From the NCBI RefSeq assembly GCF_932526225.1, contig NC_064036.1, positions 14,997,181-15,061,180 of the forward strand: 64,000 nucleotides of DNA. Direction: 5' to 3'. The notes under the pieces were generated by a model that worked only from the letters and a program-made list of their open reading frames with translations, did not search any database and had not been told where the DNA came from. Within the stretch, counting starts at the first letter, position 1. Each line of letters begins with the position of its first letter. This stretch comes from Nematostella vectensis (lineage: Eukaryota; Cnidaria; Anthozoa; Actiniaria; Edwardsiidae). A program made the position numbers and the translations under genes. Of this stretch, positions 1-13,600 are shown one piece after another.

Positions 1-1675
1 TAAAGTGGTTTGTAAGTTGATAAGACCAGAGCCTCCTTACACTTCCCTGATGAGACAACCCTTCTTTGTTGCAAATCTCAAAATACTTAATAGGTTTTGT
101 TTTCTTTATAAACCAATTATTGTGTGCTACTGGACTTTAAAGTCTATCCTGGCTTAAACTTGTGTGACAATGTTGTTTTATTTATGTTTTGAATATCTGA
201 AACTCCCAAAATGTTGGGAAATATCTATCCCTACATTATGGGCTGTTTCTATGTTAGGATGGATTTAATTTCACCACTGCTAGCGTTTTAAATGAACATC
301 TTATGCATTTGTATAGCATACAAAGTCATGCATCATGCAAGTTGAAACCACAGGCTTTTAGGCAGTCCTGAACCACCAGCGGTCTGCTACTTAATGAGGA
401 TTATATTGTTTGAATACTGGTGTACATATGCTAGATTTGGTGCAGCAAATCCTGCTTTAGAAGGCAATGACCCTTATATACCCAGCGTTCTGGTGAAAGC
501 TACCCTAACTGGGTTTCCATCCTTAATCTGATTACATTGCCTGTGTGCAGGCTTTGTCTGAGCATCTTACATTTTTCATAACTGCTAAGTTTTATTAGCT
601 TGGGATATTATTTTTACCCTAAGAAAGGTTGGTGTTTGATTTAGCTCCACACATTTCATTTGTACTTGAATCAATAAATTTAAATTTTACACGATAGCAT
701 TGTGGTTATTTTCTGTTGTCAGAGATTCAATGTTTGAATACCTTATTCCTTAGGTTTTTAACCAGCTCTCAAAAGACCTGTCTTAAAACTGAATTTTCCA
801 TTGTTTCTTGTTCAACTTATATCATCCAACGGGCAGTCCACTGTAGCCAAACGTTTCCAGGAGCAAACCGAACTGTGAGAGGGGGGGCAGCCTCCAGAAG
901 TGTTATGTTGGAGATGCCTGGTATTGAAAGGCTTTAGGGATCAATGATGCTCCTCCGAGAAAATGCAGTTATATCAAGGCCATTTGCAGCTTTGTACATG
1001 TCAAAAAGCCATTGATCAGCTCTGACAGGGCTGTAACACGGGTTGAGGTACCTACACCCTACATAAATATACTATAAAAGTAAGGAATTGACCAGCAAGG
1101 GCCTGGCTGTGCCCCCATTATTCTCTTATTTTTTCTGTATTGTGATTTCCCCTCCCCCCCCCCCCCCCCAATTATTCAAGGCCTGCTACTGCTCTGTCCA
1201 AAAATGGTTGGCTGTATGTCATTTGGGAAGTGATCCAGAAAACCCTCGATGATCAACCCAAGAAAATGAAGCTTATTCGAAAAGGCTTCCAAAATCATGA
1301 GCATTTTCCATCCCGCCTACCATATTTTGATAAAGAAATGTTGAAACGTATTCAATAAATCTGGTTCAAGATCTCTGAGGGCTTTACAATAATAATCTTT
1401 ATTATTGTTTACGAATTTTCCGTGGGCCACGGTTTAATAAAAGAACCCCCAATAGGAGAATTGGAAGATAGCCTGACCATCCCACGTGAAACACACAGTT
1501 TCTTTAATGTTTTATTAATTTTTGGTACTTCAAGGGAAGTAAATCACTCGCTAAGTCCTCACCGAGAAGATACAGTTATAATAATTAGAGGGGGCGAAAG
1601 ATTGCGAGGGCCAACTTCTTGTAAAAGTCTCTGCTCAATCTCTACTATTCCCTGAGGCGAGCAGTAAATCGAGCG
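1..1675. other. AP4E1 downstream flank, no gene recognised
   Basis: I see no convincing coding exon here. The stretch is T-rich and holds a plus-strand AATAAA at 673-678, so the first ~700 bases could be the 3' UTR of a plus-strand gene that begins outside the window. On the minus strand, AATAAA signals (TTTATT on plus) at 1511-1516 and 1398-1403 are candidate polyadenylation signals for AP4E1, whose stop codon is at 1676. A run of about 17 C lies near 1152-1170. Confidence 0.4.
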
Positions 1676-4600
1676 TTATCTTTGCATTATGGCAATGCAT
1701 TGCTTCATGACAACTTCACTAAGTAGCTGGCTGTTTGTCTTGATCCAAATCTCTAGGGATCCCGACGAGGAGAGAGCTGCATGCAGCAGACATTTGCTAG
1801 CGTTCAGAACTGTTCCAGAAGCTATCACGTTATCCCCTGCAAATAATAATAATAAAAACTTGAAAAAAATAGTTCCCCAAATCTCTAAGAAAGGAAAGTG
1901 CTTTTTTGTAGCAATTGCACGAAAAAGGTGCGTGGTTGAATTTATTGACCAAGTCAAAGTTTGTCAAGGGGTGAGTAAGGGTGGAGTGGCGAGTAAGGGG
2001 TAAGTCAAGGGGTGAGTAAGGGTGGAGGGGTGAGTAAGGGGTAAGTCGAGGGGTGAGTAAGGGTGGAGAGGTGAGTAAGGGGTGAGTAAGGGTGGAGAGG
2101 CGAGTAAGGGGTAAGTCAAGGGGTGAGTAAGGGTGGAGAGGCAAGTAAGGGGTAAGTCGAGGGGTGTGTAAGGGTTAAGTCGAGGGGTGAGTAAGGGTGG
2201 ACAGGCAAGTAAGGGGTGAGTAAGGGTGGAGAGGTGAGTAAGGGGTAAGTCAAGGGATGAGTAAGGGTGGAGAGGTAAGTCAAGGGGTGTGTAAGGGGTA
2301 AGTCGAGGGCTGAGTAAGGGGTAAGTCGAGGGGTGAGTAAGGGGTAAGTCGAGGGATGAGTAAGGGTGGAGAGACGAGTAAGGGGTAAGTCAAGGGGTGA
2401 GTAAGGGTGGAGGGGTGAGTAAGGGGTAAGTCGAGGGGTGAGTAAGGGTGGAGAGGCGAGTAAGGGGCGAGTAAGGGGTAAGTCAAGGGGTGAGTAAGGG
2501 TGGAGGGGTGAGTAAGGGTGGAGAGGCGAGTAAGGGGTAAGTCGAGGGGTGAGTAAGGGTTAAGGAGAGGATTAGAATTTTATAAGGCATGTGTGTGTGT
2601 TGGAGAGATTATGGGGGTCGTTTTAAACTGTATTTATCAGTTTATAAAAAACAGACAGACATTCCTTTTACTTTTCTACTTGAAAGGGGGGGAGGGCATA
2701 TCCACCCAATCCATCCCTCTGTACTCACTCATGTTATGCTTAGAGCGCACAACACCTACCTGTGCTACTAACTGGGTGTAGTCTGAGATCACTTTCTGTG
2801 CGTCTAAGGAATTCACCGCTGCTCGATACACTACACGTTATCGTCTGTCGCCTTTCGAATGCGGATTGACCCCACTTGACGGCGAACTCCTCAGTAGTGA
2901 GTACAAGCGGTCTCAGGAAATCACTTATTGGAATAACGTGACTGAAGAACAAGTTTCTGGACGTGTTGGTCGAGTCGCGGTAGGTTATTTTGCCGCCAAA
3001 ATTCATGTGTAACGCCGGCGATTTGAAATTTAAGGTAATGGTATGTGAAACCTAAAACGTAAAAATTAGTTGATAAGTTAAAAGGTCAACCCTTTGCTAA
3101 AGGTAACTGTTATAAGAAGTACAAAAAGAACCTCTATAAAACTACCCTGGGTACCAGAGGCTCCAAGCTTCACTCGTTCACTCTTAATTTAAAAGGTCAA
3201 ACACGATTGAGCGAAGTCAAAGGGAAGTTTGGAGCCTCTGGTGCCCTCCATTTATTCTCTGGAACTTTCCAAGACTTGATTTAAAAAGCTTCAGTCAAAC
3301 TCCATCTATAAAATCTCCATCAAGCCGTTCCATAGAACAGACACTTTTTGGCCCCGAAGGTATGCAAAATATGGGGTTTCCGTTGTTACACGATTCGTAT
3401 TTCCAGAATTTAAAACCAAGAGAGCGCGAAGCAAGACACACAGCAGACACCTACCGAATCTAGTGTTTCTAGTACTGCGTCGCATATCCGATTTTCCGCC
3501 TTCGATTCAAGCACCGCATGTAAATTTGACGGTGGTTCAAGAATGCTGACAATATCCGTAACTTTGCTTTGACCTTGGTTTGTCAGACAAAGTAGGAGAA
3601 TCAGTTCATGCGGTTTGTACACCTTATGCACTGTCACTCTGAGGTTTGAGTCACAGCAGAGCTCCTGTGCGTCCCTCGTGTGGGGAAACTCGCGTAGACT
3701 GTCGGGGATCGTACCAGAAGACGCACTAGCGGCGGACACCGTGAGAGTTTGAAGACGATCAGACATTTCCGTGTCTAAGAGAGACGGCTCCGACGGCTTC
3801 TGTGGAAAGGATGAGAACTGTTAGCTTATCGTGTAGCCTGGATTTGCTAGGAAGAGGGGCGCGGACGGCTCCGACGGCTTCTGTGGAAAGGATGAGAACT
3901 GTTAGCTTATCGTGTAGCCTGGATTTGCTAGGAAGAGGGGCGCGGTCATATTGGAGAAGTCTAAATTTTGGCGTTATTTTTAGAGGTAAGAGAGGAAGTG
4001 CACACCATCTGCGCCCATCACACGCAAGAGCACTTCAATAATTTATGATGGGTTACATTGCTCGACGATCCACTGTCACTTTTGTTTATCTATGGGCACT
4101 TTCAAATGGTAAGAACTGATTATGCGCACATTCACGATTCTAAACATACAGTTCCCTATAACGGACCTCCACTTTCTAAAATTATATTAATATTATATTA
4201 ATATTATATATTAAAATGATATTACAACTCTGCAATCAAGCTCCAGACTCGATCCCACGTCTTTGCGCCGAAATCAAGTTAAAAACATGTTTGATTCACT
4301 CACGTTTTCTGGCGTTCGCGATAAACTCGGGGTGTCGAGAGTACCGCCTTTGCACTCGTCGGGAAGCTGATCTGCGACATCCTCTTGACTAAGTGAACAT
4401 GATGACTCTGTATCCAGGCGTGGTGAATTTTCATTCCGATTATCATGTTCATTGTTTACCAAACCGCGATTTATCTCAATGTTGTCTATGTCCTTCGTAT
4501 TCAAGCGACTCTCATCTGTGTTGACCAAGGACGGGATTTCAACATCTACCATCGCACCTCTATCCATGCCAGCTAAACTATCATCTGACGTTTCAAAGTT

Positions 4601-7600
4601 TAATAATAGATCGACCTCGTGGGACCCCTGTGATTGGCTCCTGCTGACGCCCGGGCGGGTGGGGAGGGGCGGGGGGTCCCCTGGATCGGACGGTTTCCAT
4701 ATCGGTTTTTCAGTGGGTACTCTACGACCACGCCTACCTCCCCCGCCATGACCACCACCGCGAGTGTTTCGTGTCTGTTTCGAGGAGCTGTCTTTGTCCC
4801 CGACGCCTTTAAAGAGATCGCTGGCGAGCTGCTGTTTTCGCGCGTCATCGTGAGTGTAAACTAGCAGGCTTGTGCTTGCCTGCAAGAGAAATGGACTTAT
4901 TCTGACTATAAATAAAAAGAAGACCAAACAGCAACGCTTCTGGATCCGAAGTAGATGCAATTGTCCGTGGAGGAAATGTCAATTAATAAAATAAAGGACA
5001 AAAGCAAAAGCGAGATTTTGCTATCGTCTCGGACTTTATTGAGTCCTTCTTTAGGGCGAAATTCCGAAACGTTGGCAAAATCTCGCTCCTGTTTTTGTCC
5101 TTCATTTTACTTAAAAATAAAGGGATTTATTCTAAAAACTGAGTAGAACAGTAGATCCCTCACGGGCGCAGAAAGGCCCCCAGAGGAGACTTTCCTCTTT
5201 CCCCTATTTCGACCTAAAAGTCTATAAAAAATGTATGGAAGCTACATCTACAAACATCTACAATACGGGACTGAAAGTCCCCTTACTTATAAATCATATG
5301 GAATCGCCTTGCATATAAGGGGTTTCGTGTATAATGGACAATAATCACAGGTTCCAGCTAGCCCCGTTTAGACATGTTCAACTGCATATGTTATACATTG
5401 CTGTCTCATAAGAGATCCTGGATCCTAAACAAGGGTTGAAGCTTTTATACCTTCCCGAAACATCGTAAGAAGGGTCTTTTATAAAACTGAATACCCTTGG
5501 TACCTGATGCCCCCAAGTACGTTATTGACATCATCAGACATATACTTTATTGCTAGTGAATCCAAAATAGACTACAACCCCAGGGTTAAACGACAAACGA
5601 AAACCTAACCTTTAACCCAACCCTAACCCCAGGGTTAAACGATGAACAATTAACGACAACCCAACTTCTAACCCTAACCCCAGGTTTAGACGATAAACGA
5701 CAACCCAACCCCTAACCCTTACCCTAACCTTAACCAGGGTTAGTGTTGTCGTTATCTATATGGCATTCAGCCATGAAGCATAGACCCATCGTCACAGGGT
5801 AAAGGTGTCTAACCACTGTAATGTAGTCAACCCACCTCCCCTTTAGTCCTCACTCGTGCGGGATCCGATCCAGAGCTGTTGGAAGACGAGTCAGACCTGC
5901 TCCACGAATCCCCAGACCCTGCTGGACGCTTGGCGTAGCCCCCAGGACCCCATGGTCCCTTGGGCTGGGGAGACTTGGTCTTTGTCGAAGGCTCGATTAT
6001 TTTACTTGGGATGACGTTACGCTTGCTTGTCACAGGCGCGGCAGCTTGAGGCTGGGGGTCCCGTATCAAGGGCGTGGTTACGGGGGGTGTAGCAGGCTGG
6101 AAGGGGCGCACGGGCGGGTCATATGGGGTGTATTTCAAAGGCTCGGATTCCCTCTCTTCTAAAAGTAAGGAATACGCTTAGTAAATTAAAATCCAGCGAA
6201 AAGTATTAGTGCAGTTGGCAAGGATACAGGGTCATAATGACACAAAGTCTTAAGGAGCGAGCATTTATCTTGTTTACAGATTGAAACTTATTGTGAACAG
6301 ATAGAAAGTAAACAGCGAACTTTGACAAATGGATGATTCCTTCATCACTACCAGCCGCAAGAAACTTTAGTAATCTTTAGAGCTCGAAATTTTGTCTTGT
6401 TTTACTAAATAGTTTTCCAAGCAAACCCTCGAAATACACTGACGAACAAGAGCGAATGATATCAAGTGAATCAACCAGTACCGACATTTAGGCGCCGCAA
6501 CGCCCAAGAAACACTGACACCCAATAGCGTGCATGTCAGACATTCAGGGCAGTTGGCGCCGAGGCGTCAGCTGTAATCGCCACTTCTTGCTTGTCTGTAA
6601 ATTACTGACATGTTTATGCACAAAAGAGAGAAATTAGATATCAATAACCTTTTTCTTTTGACTGCTGCACTTTCTCTCGCTGATACCTGGGCTGATAAGG
6701 TGTTGCGCCTTGTGAGAGTGCGTTCGCTACAAATTCATCGAGAAAAGACAGGGAGGAGTCCACCTGATGGATACCAAACCGGCAAACAAACAAGAAAAAT
6801 CAGTGCTTCAGAATTGTAATAAAAAACGAACATGCTAAATAAAAATTAGCTTGGGCACAACTGTCATTGAGTCGAGGTCTTTGTACTTACCGCCAAGTCT
6901 TCGCAGCTTGCGTCCACAGGAAATACTTTTGCCATCAGGTTTGGGTCGCAGGAGAGTTGCTGTATCTCGTACACTCGCTATCAGTCAAACAATTGGCGAG
7001 AATTTGTAAATTTATAATAGAATCACAACCAACAGATCCTTACAAGTGTTCTGAATTGCTAATCAAGACCCCGTTTTTCTCGTCATTCGGGAAGGTTATC
7101 AAATATCAATTTTTGGATTTAAAAGTATGTCATGAGACTATAAGGAAAATCCATTGCGGAGAGATTCCACTTCCACTTTCATTTTTATTTTGTATGGAGC
7201 TACTAAATTGCCTCTAAACCTCGTAAATACCTGGCGTTACATATAGAACCCTCTAAACCCCGTTACTACCTGGCGTTACATATAGAACCCTTTAAACCCC
7301 GTAACTACATGGCGTTACCTATAGAAGTCTCTAAATCCCGTAACAACCTGGCGTTACCTATAGAACCCTCCAAAACCCGTTATTACCTGGTATTAACTAT
7401 AGAACTCTCTAAACCTCGTAACTACCTGGTGTTACCTATAGAACCCTCTAAACCCCGTTACTACCTGGTGTTACAGTACCTATAGAAGCCTCTAAGCCCA
7501 GTAACTACCTGGCGTTACCTATAGAACCCTTTAAACCCCTTTAAACCCCATAATTACCTGGTATTAACTATAGAACTCTCTAAAACCCGTAACTGTCTGG

Positions 7601-10600
7601 CGTTACCAATAGAACCCTCAAAACCCCGTTACTACCTGGTGTTACAGTACCTATAGAAGCCTCTAAGCCCAGTAACTACCTGGCGTTACCTATGGAACCC
7701 TTTAAACCCCGTAATTACCTGGTATTAACTATAGAACTCTCTAAACCTCGTAACTACCTGGTGTTACCTATAGAACCCTCAAAACCCCGTTACTACCTGG
7801 TGTTACAGTACCTATAGAAGCCTCTAAGCCCAGTAACTACCAGGCGTTACCTATAGAACCCTTTAAACCCCGTAATTACCTGGTATTAACTATAGAACTC
7901 TCTAAAACCCGTAACTGTCTGGCGTTACCAATAGAACCCTCAAACCCCGTCATCGCTCGAAGCAGGAGCGCTTGATTTTTCCGTCCGCGAAAAAGAAAAC
8001 GCGCGGTTTTAAAAACCACTCGGTGAGAGAAAGTAAGCAAAGGGAGAGCGGGAACGGATCCCCAGTCAAAACACGAAAATACGCTCTGCAGACACGAGAA
8101 GAAAAGGATAAACCGTGGTCTTCAGTGTTATTTCTTTGTTTCCATCGCTGAGCTATGTTGAAATATTTATGAATAACTTTGATATTAGTAAACACAATTA
8201 ACATTGTATTTTTGCCGTTCATGTTTTTCTCTAGGATGTGAAGCAGTTGAGGATTTTGAATAACAGGGACATTTCAGTGAGGTTTGTAGTTAGTAATATA
8301 TTAGTAGTCATCTACTTAGTGATAAGTATTTTCTGTTACAACTTTATTTCCTTGTTTTCCTCCTGGAATACGAATCACTTAGTAGATAACCACTAATTAC
8401 TAGCTACATTCCCCACTGATTCCCTATTGTTCAATGCCCTCGCCGCTTGACACCTTCATTACTATGAGATTTAGGGGGTTGAAATGGAGAGCGCTGATTG
8501 TTCGAGTGGCAGTGATCATTTTCTAAGTTCCGTAACTACCTGGCGTTACCTATAGAACCCATTAAACCCCGTAACTACCTGGCGTTACATATAGAACCCT
8601 CCAAAACCCGTAATTACCTGGTATTAACTATAGAACTCTTTAAACCTCGTTACTACTTGGCTTTACCTATAGAAACCTCTAAGCCCTGTAACTACCTGGC
8701 GTTACCTATAGAAACCTCTAAGCCCTGTTACTACCTGGCGTTAACTATAGAAACCTCTAAGCCCTGTTACTACCTGGCGTTAACTATAGAAACCTCTAAG
8801 CCCTGTTACTACTTGGCGTTAACTATAGAAACCTCTAAGCCCTGTTACTACCTGACGTAAGTCCACATCTCCGTCAGCACGGCATTTAGCAAGAGCCCCG
8901 GCCACGCTATCCGGTATTCGTCCGATCTGGGCCACGAGTTTACCCATAGCGGACACCACCCATCTCTTAGTTTTGGAATCTGTATATCACAACAACAATG
9001 GCTTTAAGCGCTCATATGCCACATTGCAGAAAAGCTAGGCATAAGAATAAGGTACATCACTGACCTTTAAGTTTTCCGTCTAACAAAGAATGAAGTTGCT
9101 CTAGAACAGTGTTTGGTTCACTGACTATGTAGGAGTATTCTCCCAAGACCTGTAATTACATCACATATAAAAATTTACATTGCGAATATACCTTATCGAA
9201 GGGGTTATGAAGGAATCAAATAATTTAATTCATATAATCAATTTATTTGTATACGAAACTTTAAATACAGTAAAAATAATGCAACAAGAATAATCTTTAT
9301 CCATTCTCTTACCCAGCAAATAACGTGAATCAGGATGTCCGGTAGAGCGGGTTTTTCTAGGAGATCGAGGTACGACAGGACAGCGAAGCGCCGTAGTTCA
9401 TCGTCTAGCTCCTCGTCGTCGTGACCCTCGGCTATCAGCCTCATCAGGTTGTATGCCACGTCTGGTCGCACGAGGTCCCCGCCCAGTTCTAGCACCTCAT
9501 TCATCGTTAAGATGTACCACGAGTTATCAGGAGCATATGTATCGAGAGTTAAGAGTTCAAAGGGTACATGTTGAATGACATTTGTCAAGCTTATTAGGAT
9601 TAAACGGCGAACTTAGAGTCGCACCGTCCTGTTTCGGTTGTGGATCGGGTTGAGCTTCTCATTAATTCAATGCGCAATAAACGGCGTGCTAACGTCGCAT
9701 TATCCATCGAACTTTACTAAAGCGGCAAGATAATACGACTCTGGTGAACGGCTTAAGCATGTATGTAATGTATTTCTATGATCTAAATAAAAATTGTGTT
9801 TTTGCCTGACTACTTAAACCACCTGGATACTTTGGATTTGTGCGCAGTTATGGTTTCTGGCGTGCGCAATGCGTAAACCATACATGTTTAAGGATATCTT
9901 TCTGCTAGCTCAGTTACCCGTGCAACAAGTTCAGAACGGAAGTGAGCATCGTTGGTGTGTCGGAGGTGTTGGAGAAACTTGTCGCAAACTGTTTCCACAT
10001 TTGTGGCATTTGTAATACGACACAGTAGATCTAACGTCTAGAAGCATTACACACAAATATTCAATAACTCTATGGATTCCTTATTGTATTATTGAAATAT
10101 TGAAACGTTGGAGTAGTTCGTCAACAATCTCGAACGGTTCGTCGTCTACACAACAGTTCGTCGATGAATTGAAGCAGTTTAAACTGTTAGGGCAGCTCGT
10201 CTTTATGTTCGAGCAGTTATTTATCACGTCCGAGCAGTTTGTCCACACATAAAACAGTTATTCTACACATTTGAGCAGTTCGTCTACCATTACAGCAGTT
10301 GATTAACACGTTGGTAGAGCTTAACACGTCAGGGCAGTTCGTCAACACGTCAGGGCAGTTCGTCAACACGTCAGGGCAGTTCGTCAACACGTCAAGGAAG
10401 TTTGTCAACACGCCAGGGAAGTTCGTCAACACGTCAGGGAAGATCGTCAACACGTCAGTGCAGTTCGTCAAATCAGAGAAGTTAATCAAATAAGAGAAAT
10501 CCTTCAATACGTCAGAGAAGTTCGTCAATACGTCAGGGAAGTAAATCAACACGTTAATGCAGTTCGTCAACACATTAACTGCACGTTAATGCAGTTCTTC

Positions 10601-13600
10601 AACACGTCAAAGCAGTTCGTCAATACTTTAGATCAGTTTGTCAACGTCAGAGAAGTTCGTCAACACGAAGGTCGTCAACACGACAGAGCAGTTAGTCAGT
10701 ACGTTACAGCAGTCCATCCATACGACAGAGCAGTCCGTCAATACGTCAGAGCAGTTCATCAATACGACGGAGCAGTTTGTCAATACGACGGAGCAGTTCG
10801 TCAATACGTCAGAGGAGTTCGTCAATACGTTACAGCAGTTCATCAATACGACAGAGCAATTCGTCAATACGTCAGTACGTCATAGCTGTTCGTCAACACG
10901 TCAGAGCAGTTCGTTAATACGTCAGAGGAGTTCGTCAATACGTCAGAGCAGTTCATCTATACGACGGAGCAGTTCTTCAACACGTCAGAGCAGTTTGTCA
11001 ATACGACGGAGCAGTTTGTCAATACGTCAGAGCAGTTCGTCAATACGTCAGAGGAGTTCGTCAAAACGTCAGAGCAGTTTGTCAATACGACGGAGCAGTT
11101 CTTCAATACGTTACAGCAGTTCATCAATACGAGAGAGCAGTTCGTCAATACGTCAGTACGTCAGAGCTGTTCGTCAACACGTCAGAGCAGTTTGTCAATA
11201 CGACGGAGCAGTTCGTCAATACGTCAGAGCAGACCGTCAAAACGTCAGAGCAGTTCGTCAATGCGTCAGAGCATTTCGTCAACACGTTTCAGCAGTTTGT
11301 CAATACGACGTAGCAGTTCGTCAACACGTCAGAGCAGTTCGTCAACAGGTCAGAGCAATTCGTCAGTACGTCAGAACAGTTCGTCAATACGTTAGAGCAG
11401 TTCGTCAACACGACGGAGCAGTTCTTTAACACGTTTCCGCAGCTTGTCAAACGTCAGAGTAGTTCGTCAACTTATTAGAGCAGTTCTTTAACACGTTAGG
11501 GCAGTTTTTAAACACGTTAGAGCAGTTTGTGAAAACGTCAGTTTTTCATTAGTCCGTTAACAAAGAGTTCTTTTTGTGTGAGGCAGTTTGTTCACATATC
11601 GATGCATCTCGTCCACTTCTTGAGCAGCTCATATATGCGGTTTGGTCAGTTGTTCTACGCGTAAATATGTGTGGGTCGCTCGTACACAATAGACATTCCC
11701 TGAAAGACAGGCTATGTAGAAACATTAAAAGAATATGTCCAAACCGTTTGTTTTGGCATGAGAGACGGACTGTATTAAAAACATTAAATGAATAGAATAA
11801 AAAAGCCCAAACTGTCGCGATCTCGTACCAGAACAATGAATACAATACACCAAAACCTGGAAATCGACTCTGCCAAATTTTCGTCTTTAATAAGACTTCT
11901 TCAGGGCAGTTCTGCCCAGTTTTTGGTGTATTATTAAAAACATTAAATGAATATATAGAAACCTTTCGTTTTAGCATCTCATCAGGATCGTCCAGGCAGT
12001 CTATGATAATTAGCTGGAATGCAGCTTCTGTGGCCAGACTAGCATTGACCTGGACAAGGGCAGCAAGTGCTGTAATTCCTAAGATAAAACAAACACAATT
12101 AGATTGAGCATTGGCCATATCCAATGTGTTACAAGCAACTGTTTTACCACTTCTACACATACAGTAGCATCTTTTAATGCTATGGTTGAGAAATGCAGCT
12201 GGGCAAAGGAATGTAAGAAAACTAGTCGCAGTTCATAGCCTCATCCTTCCTGGTCAAGCTCATGGCATCAGTTTTAGTACTATTTACAGTATAGAATAAA
12301 ATAGTGCTAACATTATAAAGCAAAGAACCATGGGAGTACAGCATGTGAAAGCGTTTGAGCTCTGATGCTGTGGCATAAATCAATAGGGCGAATTCTTAAC
12401 ATTTTTCTTTTTACTTAGAAACTCTTACACATAGTTTAGACAACATTCTTTTCACATACCTTTCAGAATGCAACAGCCATACCTATTTTAAACTATGCCT
12501 TACTCACCTAGATACTTGATATCATTACTTTTAGCTACCAGGAAGAGCCCAACAGCCTTTCCAGCCTTGGTTATAAGTTGCTTGTTAGGGTAGATAAGTG
12601 TTATGGTTCTACAACACTCATATGCTATTGCTGTAAAAAAAGACACATGCCATTTTGGTATATTAAATCACACATAGATAGAAAAGGTGTTATGATAAAA
12701 ATCTTGACATGTTATGATGTGACAAAAGTGAGGCAGATATAAACTCACCATAGCCAATAAGCGCCCCAGTGCTGAGAGAAGAGATTGTTTTGTTTATGAC
12801 ATCATACATCTGACTACTCACCCTAAAATAAATTAGTTATACCACAGTAATACATTTTATTTTTTATCCACCTCACCTCCCCCTCAATTTGGAGATACTT
12901 TATTTCTCATGACATTTTTATTATGAGGAAAACAAACTGTTAGCGTCTGAAATCACTTATTGACATTTTATCTCATTTCTGTTGAATCATCCATTTGAAA
13001 TTGAGATATTAAGAAATTAAGATATATTTATGAACGATAATAAACTTTTGTCAAATTCCCTTCTACCCTGCTAACTAAAACTGATTTCCGTTTTCCTTCA
13101 GAAATTGATTTAACAGAGTTCTACTGTACTTCCCTTCTGTATAGCTATTCATTCTATTTATGTCACTTTTAAATGATACAAAGATTAACCAAAATGTTAC
13201 TTACTTTTGATCATCTGTACCAAGCAAAGCAAAAATCTTGAGCAACTTTATTTGGATCCAGGGGCCTGGAATATTGTGGTACTCAAACTGCTTATCAAGT
13301 TTTCCACTAATAACTTTTTGTTGTAAATTCACAAAATCTTGAACCAAGTGTTTGAATTTCATCGGATTTTCCTGAAACAAATTGAATGACGTGGAATATC
13401 TTAAAACTAAAATAAAAATATTTAAGTTTCATTTGTAGTACATTGTTCATAACATTGAAAAGAAATCCATTTCTCAGAGACAGAAAAAAATACTTGCAGT
13501 TTTCATTGAGAGTAAGCAATAGTCAACAAAACTGTTCCAATCACATTATGGATTATTCATATAATGCAAAATTTAACACTTACAAAGATAAGGTCATAGA

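Noticed and set aside
5575-5745. Telomere or chromosome end
   Set aside because: The repeats are degenerate and short, and AP4E1 exons lie on both sides.
7210-8851. Regular repeats with spacers resembling a CRISPR array
   Set aside because: Units are contiguous with no unique spacers, in a eukaryotic intron; this is a minisatellite.
9539-9600. U2-type acceptor (AATAAG near 9585) for AP4E1 exon 12
   Set aside because: It would insert LTNVIQHVPFELLTLD before TYAPDN, breaks agreement with exon 11 phase, and loses the conserved AERYAPDN junction that AT-AC splicing restores.
10217-11429. Open frames of up to 263 codons on both strands
   Set aside because: They consist only of the 21-bp minisatellite and lie wholly within an AP4E1 intron with good flanking exons.
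11549-12160. 203-codon minus-strand frame as a separate gene
   Set aside because: Only 11963-12078 is coding, as AP4E1 exon 10. The rest is intron and a short inverted-repeat element.
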